Below are positions 10,135 to 19,478 of a stretch of DNA of 64,000 nt, piece by piece. The DNA is from Suillus spraguei (lineage: Eukaryota > Basidiomycota > Agaricomycetes > Boletales > Suillaceae): the NCBI GenBank assembly GCA_016800925.1, contig JABCPU010000009.1:186001-250000 (forward strand), written 5' to 3'. The number at the start of each line of letters is the position of its first letter. The first letter of the stretch is position 1. The notes beneath the pieces were generated by a model that saw nothing but the letters and a program-made list of their open reading frames with translations, had not been told where the DNA came from and ran no database searches. The translations under genes were made by a program, and so were the position numbers.

Positions 10135-13100
10135 CTTGGAGAAACAAAGACTCGACGTATGTTTCTCCTAATGTATTACTAAGACTTGTACGTGCTGTAG
10201 GTGAAAGAAAAGAACTTTGTGTCCCTATCACCCTCCACTCGCGTACTCGCTTAAAATCTATCGACACTACTGCTGTTATTGACTCAGGGGCAGCTGGAAC
10301 GTTTATCTCTGAAGAGTTTGTGAAACTCCATCAAATCACACGACAAAAACTCAAAACACCATTTCAAGTTACTACAGTAGATGGAACTCTTATCAAAGGA
10401 GGACCGATCACGCATTACTGTCTTCTAATGGTCAAAATTGATGAACGAACCATGTACGGAAAATTCAATATCACCAAACTAGGAAGAAGAGATCAAATCA
10501 TTCTGGGAATTCCATGGTTACGCGCCATGAACCCAAGTATAGATTGGGCTGCTGAAACCCTTGTCCTTCCCCGAACAGCGAAATCGGATGAAATCGAAAT
10601 TGATATAGATATGGATTGGAAGAAGAATGGATTGCCCCAACTCTTCGATCATCATTCCAAGTGGCAACATTCCCGACTTCCGAAATCCCTCGTCATCCCT
10701 ACTATTCCTAACGATTCAGAACCAGAAGAACAAATACCGCGCACCACTGATCCCATTCCACGTGTACAACTGCCACGACCAGTTTCACCAATTCCCCACG
10801 CAGAAAAGCGCAAGAATGAAAATGAACCCGAGCATCGGGTCGGACAAGAACCTATTGAACAGTGGCCAATAGAAGAACAGAAGCAGGGAAAGAGAAAAGC
10901 AGAAGAAGAGATCCCAGGACGAGACACCAATGTACCGAAATTATCCAAATTCTATGTTCCCCCGAAAACTCTTTCAGCCTCGATTGAAGAAATCCCCGAT
11001 GAAGAAGAACCCATGCCCTCGTTAATCCCAACAGAGGATGATGACCAATTCAACACCATGCAAGATGTCTGGCATGCACCAGAAGTGCGAGAAATTTCCT
11101 TGTATGAACTTGGAGACAGAGAATTTCTTGTGGAATATGACACCGATGGAGTTAGCATGAGAATCATAGAAGAAGTTTCCATGGACATGCCCCTCACACA
11201 TGATGGAACCTCTCGATTTGAACAACTCTCCAACTACTCCGCAATTCCCCTTCCTCCTCCGAAATATAGTAACAAAGCTCAGGAATTCGCCATGGATGAG
11301 AAGGAAAAGAAAAAGAAATCCTTCGACGAATTGGTCCCGGACTATTTGCAAGACTATGCAGACGTCTTTGCTAAAGATGGACTGAACAAACTACCCCCCG
11401 AACGCCTTGGTATAGATCATCGGATCGATACTAAACCCGCTTTTATCCCTCGCACGTCTAAGGTTTACCCACTATCGGAAAAAGAACGCGCTGCCGTCAA
11501 AACCTTTATCGATGAAAACGTTGTGAAAGGCTTCATCTCGGAATCGAAGTCACCCCAAGCCAGTGGCTTCTTCTTTGTGGGAAAGAAGAGTGGAGAATTG
11601 CGTCCCTGTCAAGATTATCGCTACATCAATGATTGGACAGTCAAGAACGCCTACCCGCTCCCGCTTCCTATATCCCTCGTCGCATGCCTTCACAACGCAC
11701 AGTTCTTTATGAAAATGGATATTCGGTCCGGCTATAACAATATTCGCATCCATCCTGATGATAGATGGAAAGCTGCTTTTACTACGGAATTTGGCCTCTT
11801 TGAACCGAACATCATGTTCTTTGGCCTTTGTAATTCCCCGGCAACTTTCCAGGCATACATGAATCATACCTTCCAACAGGAAATCAATGAAGGATGGATG
11901 GTTATCTACATGGACGATATCCTGATTTTCTCTACAACTATGGCAGAACACCGCGAACGGACAAGACAGGTTTTGATGAAAATACGGAAGGAACATTTGT
12001 TCTTGAAACCAGAGAAATGCACCTTTGATGCAAAAGAAGTGGAATATCTCGGAATGATAATTTGCCCCGGACAAGTTGCTATGGATACCGCCAAAACTAA
12101 GGGAATCTCCGAATGGCCAACCCCGAAATCTGTAAAAGATGTTTGGTCATTCCTCGGCTTCTGCAACTTCTACCGCACATTCATTTCCCACTATTCTGAC
12201 ATTGCCCGACCCCTTATCGATTTAACAAAGAAAGATAAGGCTTTTGATTGGACAACCGAATGCATGGACACCTTTGAAGAACTGAAACGGTGTTTTACAT
12301 CCCAACCGATACTCCGTAACCCTGATCCTTCCCGACAATTTGCCATTGCTACCGATGCTTCGCTTGTAGCAACTGGTGGAGTTCTCCTGCAGACTGATGA
12401 AAACGGTGTTTATCACCCATGTGCATATCTTTTGCAGTCTTTGAACCCCGCAGAACGCAATTATCAGATCTTTGATCGGGAACTCCTTGCCATAATCCGG
12501 GCATTAAACGAATGGCACCATTATCTTGAAGGAAACCCACACCCCGTCCTGGTATTCACTGACCACAAGAATCTTCTGTACTTCAGAAGTGCACAGAAGC
12601 TTACCCGTCGCCAAGCATGTTGGCAATTAATTTTGTCTATTTACGACATCGAACTACATCATGTTGCAGGTACCAAATTGGCAGTACCTGATGCACTATC
12701 TTGCCGGCCCGACTATGACTCTGGCAAAGATGATAACGATAACCAGACCCTCCTCCCTGACGCTCTATTCATTCGTCTCATTGACACTGACCTGAAGGAT
12801 GTTTTGTCATCCTCTGACCCCCTTGACGACCCTGTCTTCAAAACAGCATCTGATGCCCTTGATGGCGTGTGTCTTCCTCCTATGAAGTCGGCACTTTCTG
12901 ACTGGAAGATAGAGGAGAACATCCTCTATTTTAAGAACCGTGCCTATATCCCACCAGCACTTCGTCTTGATATCTTGAAAAGATATCATGATCATCCTAC
13001 CATGGGCCATCCCAGTAGATTCAAAACTGAAGAACTCGTCAAACGAGAAGCATGGTGGCCTGCTATGGGCTCCTATATTCGGCAATACGTTGAGGGTTGC

Positions 13101-13232
13101 GCCCTTTGCCAGCAAATGAAAGCTGATACACATCCTGTACACCCTGACCACCAAGCAGCAGGCACAACTTCGACGCGACAATGCCTTTGCCTTAAAATGC
13201 ATGACACGAAAGAAAGGGAAGAAGCGTGCTAG
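10131..13232 (+). CDS. pol: gypsy Pol polyprotein (protease, RT, RNase H, truncated integrase)
   Basis: 1,033 codons open from 10131, in the -1 frame relative to gag. Aspartic protease motif DSGA is at about residue 51. Reverse transcriptase blocks include FFMKMDIRSGYNNIRI and the catalytic YMDD near residue 592. RNase H begins near FAIATDAS (residue 741) and contains DRELLAI. The integrase zinc finger has the HHCC pattern, with H's around RYHDHPTMGH and CALCQQM near residue 990. The frame then runs into 30 unrelated residues and stops. The integrase DDE core and any chromodomain, normally several hundred residues, are missing. Protease, RT and RNase H look intact; integration would need help from another element. 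Confidence 0.93.
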   Translation: MTWRNKDSTYVSPNVLLRLVRAVGERKELCVPITLHSRTRLKSIDTTAVIDSGAAGTFISEEFVKLHQITRQKLKTPFQVTTVDGTLIKGGPITHYCLLMVKIDERTMYGKFNITKLGRRDQIILGIPWLRAMNPSIDWAAETLVLPRTAKSDEIEIDIDMDWKKNGLPQLFDHHSKWQHSRLPKSLVIPTIPNDSEPEEQIPRTTDPIPRVQLPRPVSPIPHAEKRKNENEPEHRVGQEPIEQWPIEEQKQGKRKAEEEIPGRDTNVPKLSKFYVPPKTLSASIEEIPDEEEPMPSLIPTEDDDQFNTMQDVWHAPEVREISLYELGDREFLVEYDTDGVSMRIIEEVSMDMPLTHDGTSRFEQLSNYSAIPLPPPKYSNKAQEFAMDEKEKKKKSFDELVPDYLQDYADVFAKDGLNKLPPERLGIDHRIDTKPAFIPRTSKVYPLSEKERAAVKTFIDENVVKGFISESKSPQASGFFFVGKKSGELRPCQDYRYINDWTVKNAYPLPLPISLVACLHNAQFFMKMDIRSGYNNIRIHPDDRWKAAFTTEFGLFEPNIMFFGLCNSPATFQAYMNHTFQQEINEGWMVIYMDDILIFSTTMAEHRERTRQVLMKIRKEHLFLKPEKCTFDAKEVEYLGMIICPGQVAMDTAKTKGISEWPTPKSVKDVWSFLGFCNFYRTFISHYSDIARPLIDLTKKDKAFDWTTECMDTFEELKRCFTSQPILRNPDPSRQFAIATDASLVATGGVLLQTDENGVYHPCAYLLQSLNPAERNYQIFDRELLAIIRALNEWHHYLEGNPHPVLVFTDHKNLLYFRSAQKLTRRQACWQLILSIYDIELHHVAGTKLAVPDALSCRPDYDSGKDDNDNQTLLPDALFIRLIDTDLKDVLSSSDPLDDPVFKTASDALDGVCLPPMKSALSDWKIEENILYFKNRAYIPPALRLDILKRYHDHPTMGHPSRFKTEELVKREAWWPAMGSYIRQYVEGCALCQQMKADTHPVHPDHQAAGTTSTRQCLCLKMHDTKEREEAC

Positions 13233-13647
13233 ATCCACCAGTCCTACACCCATTATCTCACCATCACCGTTACGCATGTCTATTTCCAACACTGATGAAA
13301 ACATGAAATGCCGAGTCTGTGGCATCATCGGACATCGACAGAAGAATTGTCCCAACTATCAGTGCCAAATCTGCCTATGACACGCTCCTACCCATCTGTC
13401 CATTTACTGCCCCCAACGTCGCGAGGAACCTCCGTTTACACTTACTTGGAAGGACGAAGGATTCTATGATGCACTGCGTAGGTGGGAGCAGTATCTTATT
13501 AACCATCGGCGACAAAAAGAAGGCCGACGGGTGAGGACTGTAGCAGAAGAGGAGGCGGCCTATATGTTAGGAGGAAGTGCCGCTGATGAAGACATTGCTA
13601 ACTATGACGACTATGATCCTGTCTATGACGACAATAGAGATGTTTGA
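13144..13647 (+). pseudogene. retrotransposon pol tail with zinc knuckle, out of frame and with a stop
   Basis: A 168-codon stretch in a different frame from pol. It starts just after the integrase zinc finger (LTTKQQAQLRRDNAFALK), continues through a Ser/Pro/Thr-rich linker to a zinc knuckle (CRVCGIIGHRQKNCPNYQC), then has an in-frame TGA at 13378-13380. The frame goes on with acidic C-terminal sequence to TGA at 13645-13647. It looks like the original C-terminal part of pol, or a third ORF, brought next to the zinc finger by the deletion of the integrase core. Confidence 0.7.
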
Positions 13648-13680
13648 AAGTCGGTGACTTTCAATGTAAAAAGGGGGTAA

Positions 13681-14156
13681 TGTTACAATCGTACATGCCC
13701 CTATTCATTTTCCCTTTGTTTCTTTACTCGTCTGTTGTATCACGTGACTCTGACTTATATGCTCAACGCATTTGTACAACACATGCCTTCCTTATTAGGA
13801 TATGCAGTTACGTTCTCACGGTTACTTGGTCTGTGCGCACATATTGGCCTATTTAAGCACAGTGTACTTGTAGTAGATTCCTTACTTTAATCTTACTGGG
13901 TTTTACCTGGAATCTCCTTCACTTAGGTCTCCAACCTAAGTCGTCTTGAATCGTCTCTAAGTCTGAGCACTCCTCAGCCTTAGCCTCTATTCTCGCAGAA
14001 CCTCTAAAGACTCGTCTTTGAGGCCGAACCCTTGATCGTACTCAGAACGCGTTCCTTGTACTTTCACCTTGTCCTTATTTGGACATTGTAAGAACTTCCC
14101 AGCAGACCGACTGTGTCTTTTCACTGTCGCTGGTGATGCCACCCCAGTTCGTAACA
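13681..14156 (+). repeat. 3' LTR of the gypsy element
   Basis: 476 bp, same length as the 5' LTR and 471/476 identical by eye. It follows a G-rich polypurine tract directly and is followed by the target duplication TCCTG. The last 170 bp, read on the minus strand, are falsely open as an extension of the oxidase frame. Confidence 0.97.
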
Positions 14157-16378
14157 TCCTGAAGAAGTTATCAGGGTCATACATCTTTTTCACCTCGCAT
14201 AGCCTAGCCCAGCTCTCGCCATAGCAAGCGATAACACGACCAGGAGGCTCTTGTCTGCCTAAGTACTGCTGGTGATGTGAATGAGACAAATTCTATGTGG
14301 TACAGAAGAAATGCGTACACTTGGCAAGGGCCCACCGAGCGTCACTGGTGCCAAAGTGTCTGTGATCCACTAATAAATGTGGTGGGTGAGTATAAGAACA
14401 AGTAGCTGATGATCAAGTCTTTACCTCCTCCGCAGAATGGACACAACCCAGATCTTGCAATTCAGTATCCCACTGATGCAATGCGGTAACAGTAAAGGAA
14501 GCCTGGCATTGTGCCTTCAGTATACAATTATCCTTAGAATCCCAAGCGCGCCACCAGCCAATTCAAACAACCACACTACGCCCAAGATGCAATAAGAGAT
14601 CAGAAACGAGAATGGGACAAAAAAGACCTACTGTGGCCAGCAGGCGTGTCTGTAAATTGAATGACTGTCTTATTCACAATAATATCCAAAAGCGAGCTGA
14701 TAAGCGCAGATTATATGAACCACTTATTTCCTGCTAATAGCAGCAAACACATCAGAAGACGCATGATGAAATGGACACTATTGCTCCATTTTCCACAGAG
14801 AACCTGTGCAACACTATCTTGTTGATGAATGAAGGACTTCTCATTGACATCATTGAAAAGACACTGTTCACCGTCCCATGATGAAATGGCCTGTAAGAAC
14901 TCCTGGCCCTTCACCTTGGGACGACATAGCACATATGGATAACAACTAGGGAATCCTGCCCTACAGGACCAGCCATAAGCAAAACATTGGCATACAACTC
15001 TCAGGGAGCACCCTTGACACAATCGCGAAAGTGCTTGATTAATGATGGTGCAGTTGCGCGATGAAAACAACTCAAAAACAGTGTGACATTCCGATCTAAC
15101 TCAGACAAGAGACTTAGTACTCACTAGATAATATTACCGGCGAAGACAACGGGAACTGGATAGGCTCTGACTTTGTAGCGTGTAACGACACCAAAAGCTG
15201 GGCCAGCACCATGCAGTGCCCACCACAAATCTAGATGTCAGTCAAGATGAGGTGGACAGTATCACACGTATGATACTACCTGGGTGCTCTTTCTGGCTGA
15301 CCAAGACAATTGGCCATCTGCCAAAACAACTTCTGCTTCTACCAAGTTGTCACTGCTCAAGCCATGAAGACGGCCCAAGAATCCAAAACCTCCCAAGATC
15401 ATGATTGCTGAACCAACGGGATGAGCGCACTGATCTGCCAGGTAAATGACGAGAGAAATCTGGGAAAAGACAATAGCTTACGATGGGATGTGGTATGTAA
15501 CAGTGCCACGTCCACCCGCAAGTGACATCACTTCTAAAGGATTCGCTGCTGAGAACTCATCGATTCCTTCATTCTCTTTCCTGAACCAAAGGTGATGAAG
15601 GCATGAGAGTAGATGGGCATTGCATAAGTCAGACTGTTAGTCAAAAACTGAGGAAACTTGGTGTAGCAAATAATACATCGGGCATAGACTGGGCAAGCCG
15701 GGAAGTGGAGGGACAGGTGGTACAGGATTGTTGGGTGTGTCATCTAGATAGGAAAATGGATCATCCAATGAGGATAAACATAGGGGCAGGTTGAAACTAG
15801 TGTCTGGCAGCAGAAAATATAGTGCACCAGCGTAGTGGCATTGTTCATGGATGGAGGATTAGACATCAAGGGGTTAGAAACCACATGAAAAGAAGAACTA
15901 AGGGGGTTAGAAAATAACAATGTCGTGTTGGGGTTATGACTACTGCCCGACATCACAGAATAGGTAGACATCTGTGAGGTCTTCAATGCAGGAGATGTGA
16001 GATTCAACCTCTGCGAGTGGCAGGAGGAAATGTGGCAGATGTTCCTCCTGGGGACAGAAAATCTGCACAGTTGCAGATCCCAGGTCATAAGACCTCAACT
16101 CATCATCGCCTTCCTTTCTTCACTCACTGCTAGCTGCAGTAGTGGAACCATCAAGAGGCTGTGAGCCAGCTTTGACCCTCCTTTTGCCACCAATGTCTCG
16201 AATACTGGTAAAGGACCATCAGCAGCAGGAGATTTGATGTTGATGTCAGTGATCTTGCAGAGGTCGATAATGATGTTGCCTCCAACTGCCCACCAGCAAT
16301 GCCATAGCCTCCTGCCTTGACAGAAGCAGAGATTGAATGCTTTCTGCAGAACAAGATGACTCTACAAAATAATTGAAT
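14157..16378 (-). pseudogene. FAD-linked (BBE-like) oxidase, disrupted
   Basis: Would encode a covalent-flavin oxidase with PCMH-type FAD-binding domain and C-terminal BBE domain. Minus-strand blocks in order: CRKHSISASVKAGGYGIAG (near 16300), ETLVAKGGSKLAH (near 16180), ITFGSGKRMKE (near 15570), PVGSAIMILGGFGFLG (near 15400), RPKVKGQEFLQAISSWDGE and QQDSVAQVLCGK (near 14830-14930), and YGESWARLCEVKKMYDPDNFF (14160-14230). Lesions: one base missing after GGYGIAG (about 16290; restoring one T continues the frame into the expected GGNIIID block), an in-frame TAA after KWFI (about 14703-14708), and the gypsy insertion in the final exon. The 3' end is at 8555-8624. The N-terminal exons are not recognised; a solo LTR lies about 90 bp upstream. 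Confidence 0.85.
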
Positions 16379-16470
16379 ATATATAAGTGTTACAAGAACA
16401 CCTTCTTGCACCCCTACTATCATTTTTCCTCCTATGCGTCGCCATCTACTCTCGTTCCGACGAGGCCTCC

Positions 16471-17105
16471 TGTTACGAACTGGGGTGGCATCACCAGTGA
16501 CAGTGAAAAGACACAGACAGTCTGCTTGCAAGTTCTACAATGTCCAGAAGAGGACAAGGTGAAAGTACAAGGAACGCGTTCCGAGTACTATCAAGGGTTC
16601 AGCCTCAAAGATAAGTCTAAGAGGTTCTACGAGAATAGAGACTAAGGCTAAGGAGTGCTTAGACTTAGAGATGATTCAAGACGACTAAAGATTGGAGATA
16701 TTTAGCGAAGAGGAATCCAGGTAAAACCCAGTAAGATCAAAGTGAAGAATCTACTACAAGTACACTGTGCTTATATAGGTACATATGTGCGCACAGACCA
16801 GGTAACCGTGGGAATATAAGTGCGTATCCTAATGAGGAAGGCACATATCGTAAAAGCGTGTTGAAACGCATGAGTAAAAGATGAAAGCATGTGTTTAGCA
16901 TACGCGTATGCTAAACCGGCTGAGTTCGAGAATAGAGTCATGGGAAATCATGACATCACATGATATGACATGTCGACAATGTATAGTTGAATCATATAGT
17001 CATGTGATGTCTGATGGAAGTGGAAGTGTCCGAGCAATAAGCTCCTTATCATGTGATATACGAGAATAGAAGGGAAAATGAATAGGGGCATGTACGACTG
17101 TGACA
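16471..17105 (-). mobile_element. solo LTR, reversed, related to the gypsy LTR
   Basis: 635 bp beginning TGTTACGAACTGGGG and ending CGACTGTGACA, the reverse complement of the 476-bp LTR family (about 85% alike in shared parts). It is flanked by a perfect 5-bp duplication CCTCC (16466-16470 and 17106-17110). A block of about 160 bp (roughly 16880-17060) is absent from the intact element and includes a palindrome. No internal sequence remains, so LTR-LTR recombination most likely removed it. Divergence shows it is much older than the insertion at 8625. Confidence 0.92.
16894..16915. repeat. perfect 22-bp palindrome inside the solo LTR
   Basis: The central 20 bases are TTAGCATACGCGTATGCTAA, with one further complementary T/A pair outside (and G/C beyond, 24 bp in total). 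It matches the palindrome at 9173-9192 except for one C-to-T type change in each half, both at CpG. Confidence 0.9.
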
Positions 17106-17110
17106 CCTCC

Positions 17111-17859
17111 ATCCTCATCCTCTGCTACCTCATCTGGCTTGCCGTCATCACCCCCTACCTCGCCTATGCTTGCCTCCTCCATCGTCGCTAAATGTGCACT
17201 CTTCTGGTACTTCCCACACTCATGTGCACTCTTTGTGCTCCTCGCACCTCAAACACCTTTGTTATGTTTGACGCCTTCTTCTGCGCTTCAACATGTGCTA
17301 CCCCCTGGTTCACACAACCAACTCATTAGCTCAAGGACAATGTCTGGTGTCGTATTTTCTTTTGTATTTTCCCTTGCATTTACCTATGACTCGTGCATCG
17401 CCTCATTGGCTCATACTTTTTATACCTTCAGCTCTGCACCTATGACTCCCTTTCGCACATGTGTGCATTCATTGGTTCATACACCTCTGACTCATCTATG
17501 AGCATGCATCTTCCTATTGGCTATCTGACTTCATACTTAATCTAGCGATACTTACATATTTGCGCTGTCACAACCCACAAATGAATTAACGCAAGGGCAG
17601 AGACTAGGACTCAAACTAAGGTTATCACAAGAAGAGAAAAGAGCAAGGACGTCTTGGATTGCTACAGTTGTAGATACAAGAGGTTTGAACTAAAACTACT
17701 ACAGCGAAACTAGCTAACTATATACACATATTGAAACTGAGATGTAAACTGAGTTTGAAACTACTAGCCAATCATAAAATAGAAATGAGAATCGTATGAT
17801 GTGATAGTTGTAACATTGTTATGACATCATATTCTAGAAGATTCTAAGATCACGTGATA
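17111..17859. other. spacer between solo LTR and Tc1 element, no gene recognised
   Basis: The only long ORF (17100-17501, +) is a low-complexity Ser/Pro/Thr/Ala translation with no family resemblance. On the minus strand 17111-17182 reads as a short acidic peptide from an ATG and could be the lost 5' end of a gene, but I cannot support it further. Confidence 0.4.
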
Positions 17860-18068
17860 CAGTGGCTCAAAAAACTGTCCGCATGTTTTGACATTTTTCA
17901 CTATCTATGATATTGTGTGAGAATGAACAAATTCCTCAAGGACATACTTATACCACATTGTAGTATGGCTTCAGGGCTTTTATTTGAGCCCTACACCGTG
18001 GGAATCGGCGGAGATATGGTGGAGATATAAGGCTTATAAAATGATGACTCATGTGGACAGTTTTTTGA
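17860..18068 (+). repeat. left terminal inverted repeat of the Tc1 element
   Basis: 209 bp. Outer motif TCAAAAAACTGTCCGCATG at 17867-17885; inner inverted motif CATGTGGACAGTTTTTTGA at 18050-18068. The two motifs differ by one C/T at a CpG. Confidence 0.93.
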
Positions 18069-18219
18069 GTGTATATTAAAACTATATAAATCATTATTTA
18101 TGACACCATAAAAATCATGCCACTATTATATAAATTATAAAGTGGTGTCATTATGTTATTTTATGACTATATCTAACTATATAAACCAGAATATCTCATG
18201 TATCATAGTCATAATCACC

Positions 18220-19236
18220 ATGAAAGCCATCTCCTCTGCTCAAAGAGATAATATCCTCTCTCTGTCTTATGCTGGCCTCTCTGCTCGCCAAATTTCCTCT
18301 AGAACTGGAGTATGCAAGTCCACTGTGGCCAAGTTCATCAAAGAAAGCCACCCAGACAAGGAAAACTCTTGTGGAGGACGTCCATCCAAGCTTACCTCTA
18401 CTGACAAAAGGGCTATTATCCAACATATCACTACAGGAAAGGCTGATAATGCTGTCCAAGCCACCCATTATATCAATTCCACCATCACTACCCCTGTCTC
18501 TTCACAAACTGTGAGGAATGTTCTCAAGGCAGCTCATCTCAAGGCAGTAACAAAGAAGAAAAAGCCTCTTCTCTCCATCAAACATAGGCAGAGAAGACTA
18601 GCCTTTACCTTAGCTCATCAACACTGGACTGTAGAGGACTGGAAGCGTGTTATATGGTCAGATGAGACCAAAATCAATAGGATTGGGTCAGATGGGAAGG
18701 TGTATGTATGGAAAAAGAAGGGAGATGGCCTAACAGACAGAGAGGTTAATGGGACTGTCAAGTTTGGAGGAGGTTCTTTAATGGTATGGGGCTGTATGGG
18801 ATGGAATGGTGTGGGAATGCTTGCTGAGGTTGAGGGGAAGATGAATGCTGAGCAGTATGTGGACATTTTAAATGACCACTTGCTGCCTAGCTTGGCAGAA
18901 TCAGGGATTGATGAAGAAGATATCATTTTCCAACAGGATAATGATCCCAAGCACACATCCAGAAGAGCTAGGGAATGGTTTGAAGAACATAACATCAATG
19001 TTCTTGACTGGCCAGCACAGTCTCCTGATGTCAATGTCATTGAACATCTCTGGGGAACACTCAAGAAAAAGCTTCAAGCCTATGAAAACCCCCCTAAAGG
19101 AGTATGGGAGCTTTGGGAGAGAGTAGCAGTGGAATGGGGGAAGATCACAGCTGAGGATTGCCAGAAATTAATTGAGAGTATGCCTAGAAGGATAGAGGCA
19201 GTAATTAAAGCCAAGGGAGGTCATACAAAATACTAG
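18220..19236 (+). CDS. Tc1-family transposase (DD34E)
   Basis: Cuts and pastes the element into TA sites. 338 residues from ATG 18220 (MKAISSAQRDNILSLSYAGL); an upstream in-frame GTG at 18142 is a less likely start. An N-terminal paired-type HTH region (LSARQISSRTGVCKSTVAKF) is followed by the GGRPSKLT linker typical of the family. Catalytic residues are Asp in WSDET (about residue 147), Asp in FQQDNDPKHTS (about 239) and Glu in VNVIEHLWG (about 274). I count 34 residues between the last two. No stop or frameshift interrupts it and the length fits the family, so it could encode active enzyme. Confidence 0.95.
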   Translation: MKAISSAQRDNILSLSYAGLSARQISSRTGVCKSTVAKFIKESHPDKENSCGGRPSKLTSTDKRAIIQHITTGKADNAVQATHYINSTITTPVSSQTVRNVLKAAHLKAVTKKKKPLLSIKHRQRRLAFTLAHQHWTVEDWKRVIWSDETKINRIGSDGKVYVWKKKGDGLTDREVNGTVKFGGGSLMVWGCMGWNGVGMLAEVEGKMNAEQYVDILNDHLLPSLAESGIDEEDIIFQQDNDPKHTSRRAREWFEEHNINVLDWPAQSPDVNVIEHLWGTLKKKLQAYENPPKGVWELWERVAVEWGKITAEDCQKLIESMPRRIEAVIKAKGGHTKY

Positions 19237-19267
19237 AATACCTGGTTATTACTGTAAAATACTTGAG

Positions 19268-19476
19268 TCAAAAAACTGTCCGCATGAGTCACCATTTTGT
19301 GAGCCTTGTATCTCCACCATATCTCCACCGATTCCCACGGTGTAGGGCTCAAATGAAAGCCCTGAAGCCATACTACAATGTGGTATAAGCATGTGTTTGA
19401 GGCATTTGTTTGTTCTCACACAATATTATAGATAGTGAAAAATGCCAAAACATGCGGACAGTTTTTTGAGCCACTG
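19268..19476 (-). repeat. right terminal inverted repeat of the Tc1 element
   Basis: 209 bp, reverse complement of 17860-18068 with a small number of differences. Inner motif at 19268-19286 and outer motif at 19451-19469, again in opposite orientation to each other. Confidence 0.93.
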
Positions 19477-19478
19477 TA

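Larger units (their letters stand above)
8625..14156 (+). mobile_element. Ty3/gypsy LTR retrotransposon, integrase core missing
   Basis: 5,532-bp element with two 476-bp LTRs (8625-9100, 13681-14156) bounded by TGTTAC...GTAACA. It is flanked by the 5-bp target duplication TCCTG (8620-8624 and 14157-14161). The interior holds gag, pol (protease, reverse transcriptase, RNase H, integrase zinc finger) and a tail ORF with a zinc knuckle. A purine-rich tract (AAAAAGGGGGTAA) precedes the right LTR. The two LTRs differ at 5 of 476 positions, all transitions, so insertion is fairly recent. The integrase catalytic core is absent (junction near 13143). I found no obvious TGG-type primer-binding site after 9100, so the priming mechanism is open. 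Confidence 0.96.
17860..19476 (+). mobile_element. Tc1-type DD34E DNA transposon, apparently complete
   Basis: 1,617 bp between TA target duplications (17858-17859 and 19477-19478). The ends are CAGTGGCTCAAAAAACTG and its reverse complement. Terminal inverted repeats are 209 bp (17860-18068 and 19268-19476), about 94% alike. Each carries an outer and an inner copy of a roughly 19-bp motif in opposite orientation. The single transposase gene is uninterrupted. Confidence 0.96.

Noticed and set aside
13987..14289. Apparent oxidase C-terminus continuing through the 3' LTR on the minus strand
   Set aside because: The part left of 14157 is LTR sequence read by chance; the true tail is on the far side of the element at 8555-8624.
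17100..17501. 133-codon Ser/Pro-rich ORF starting at the edge of the solo LTR
   Set aside because: Low complexity, starts within the LTR border and target duplication, no homology pattern; an opposite-strand reading is equally open.
18142..18219. 26-codon N-terminal extension of the Tc1 transposase
   Set aside because: It begins with GTG, is hydrophobic and Ile-rich, and the family normally starts at the MKAISSAQR-like Met found at 18220.
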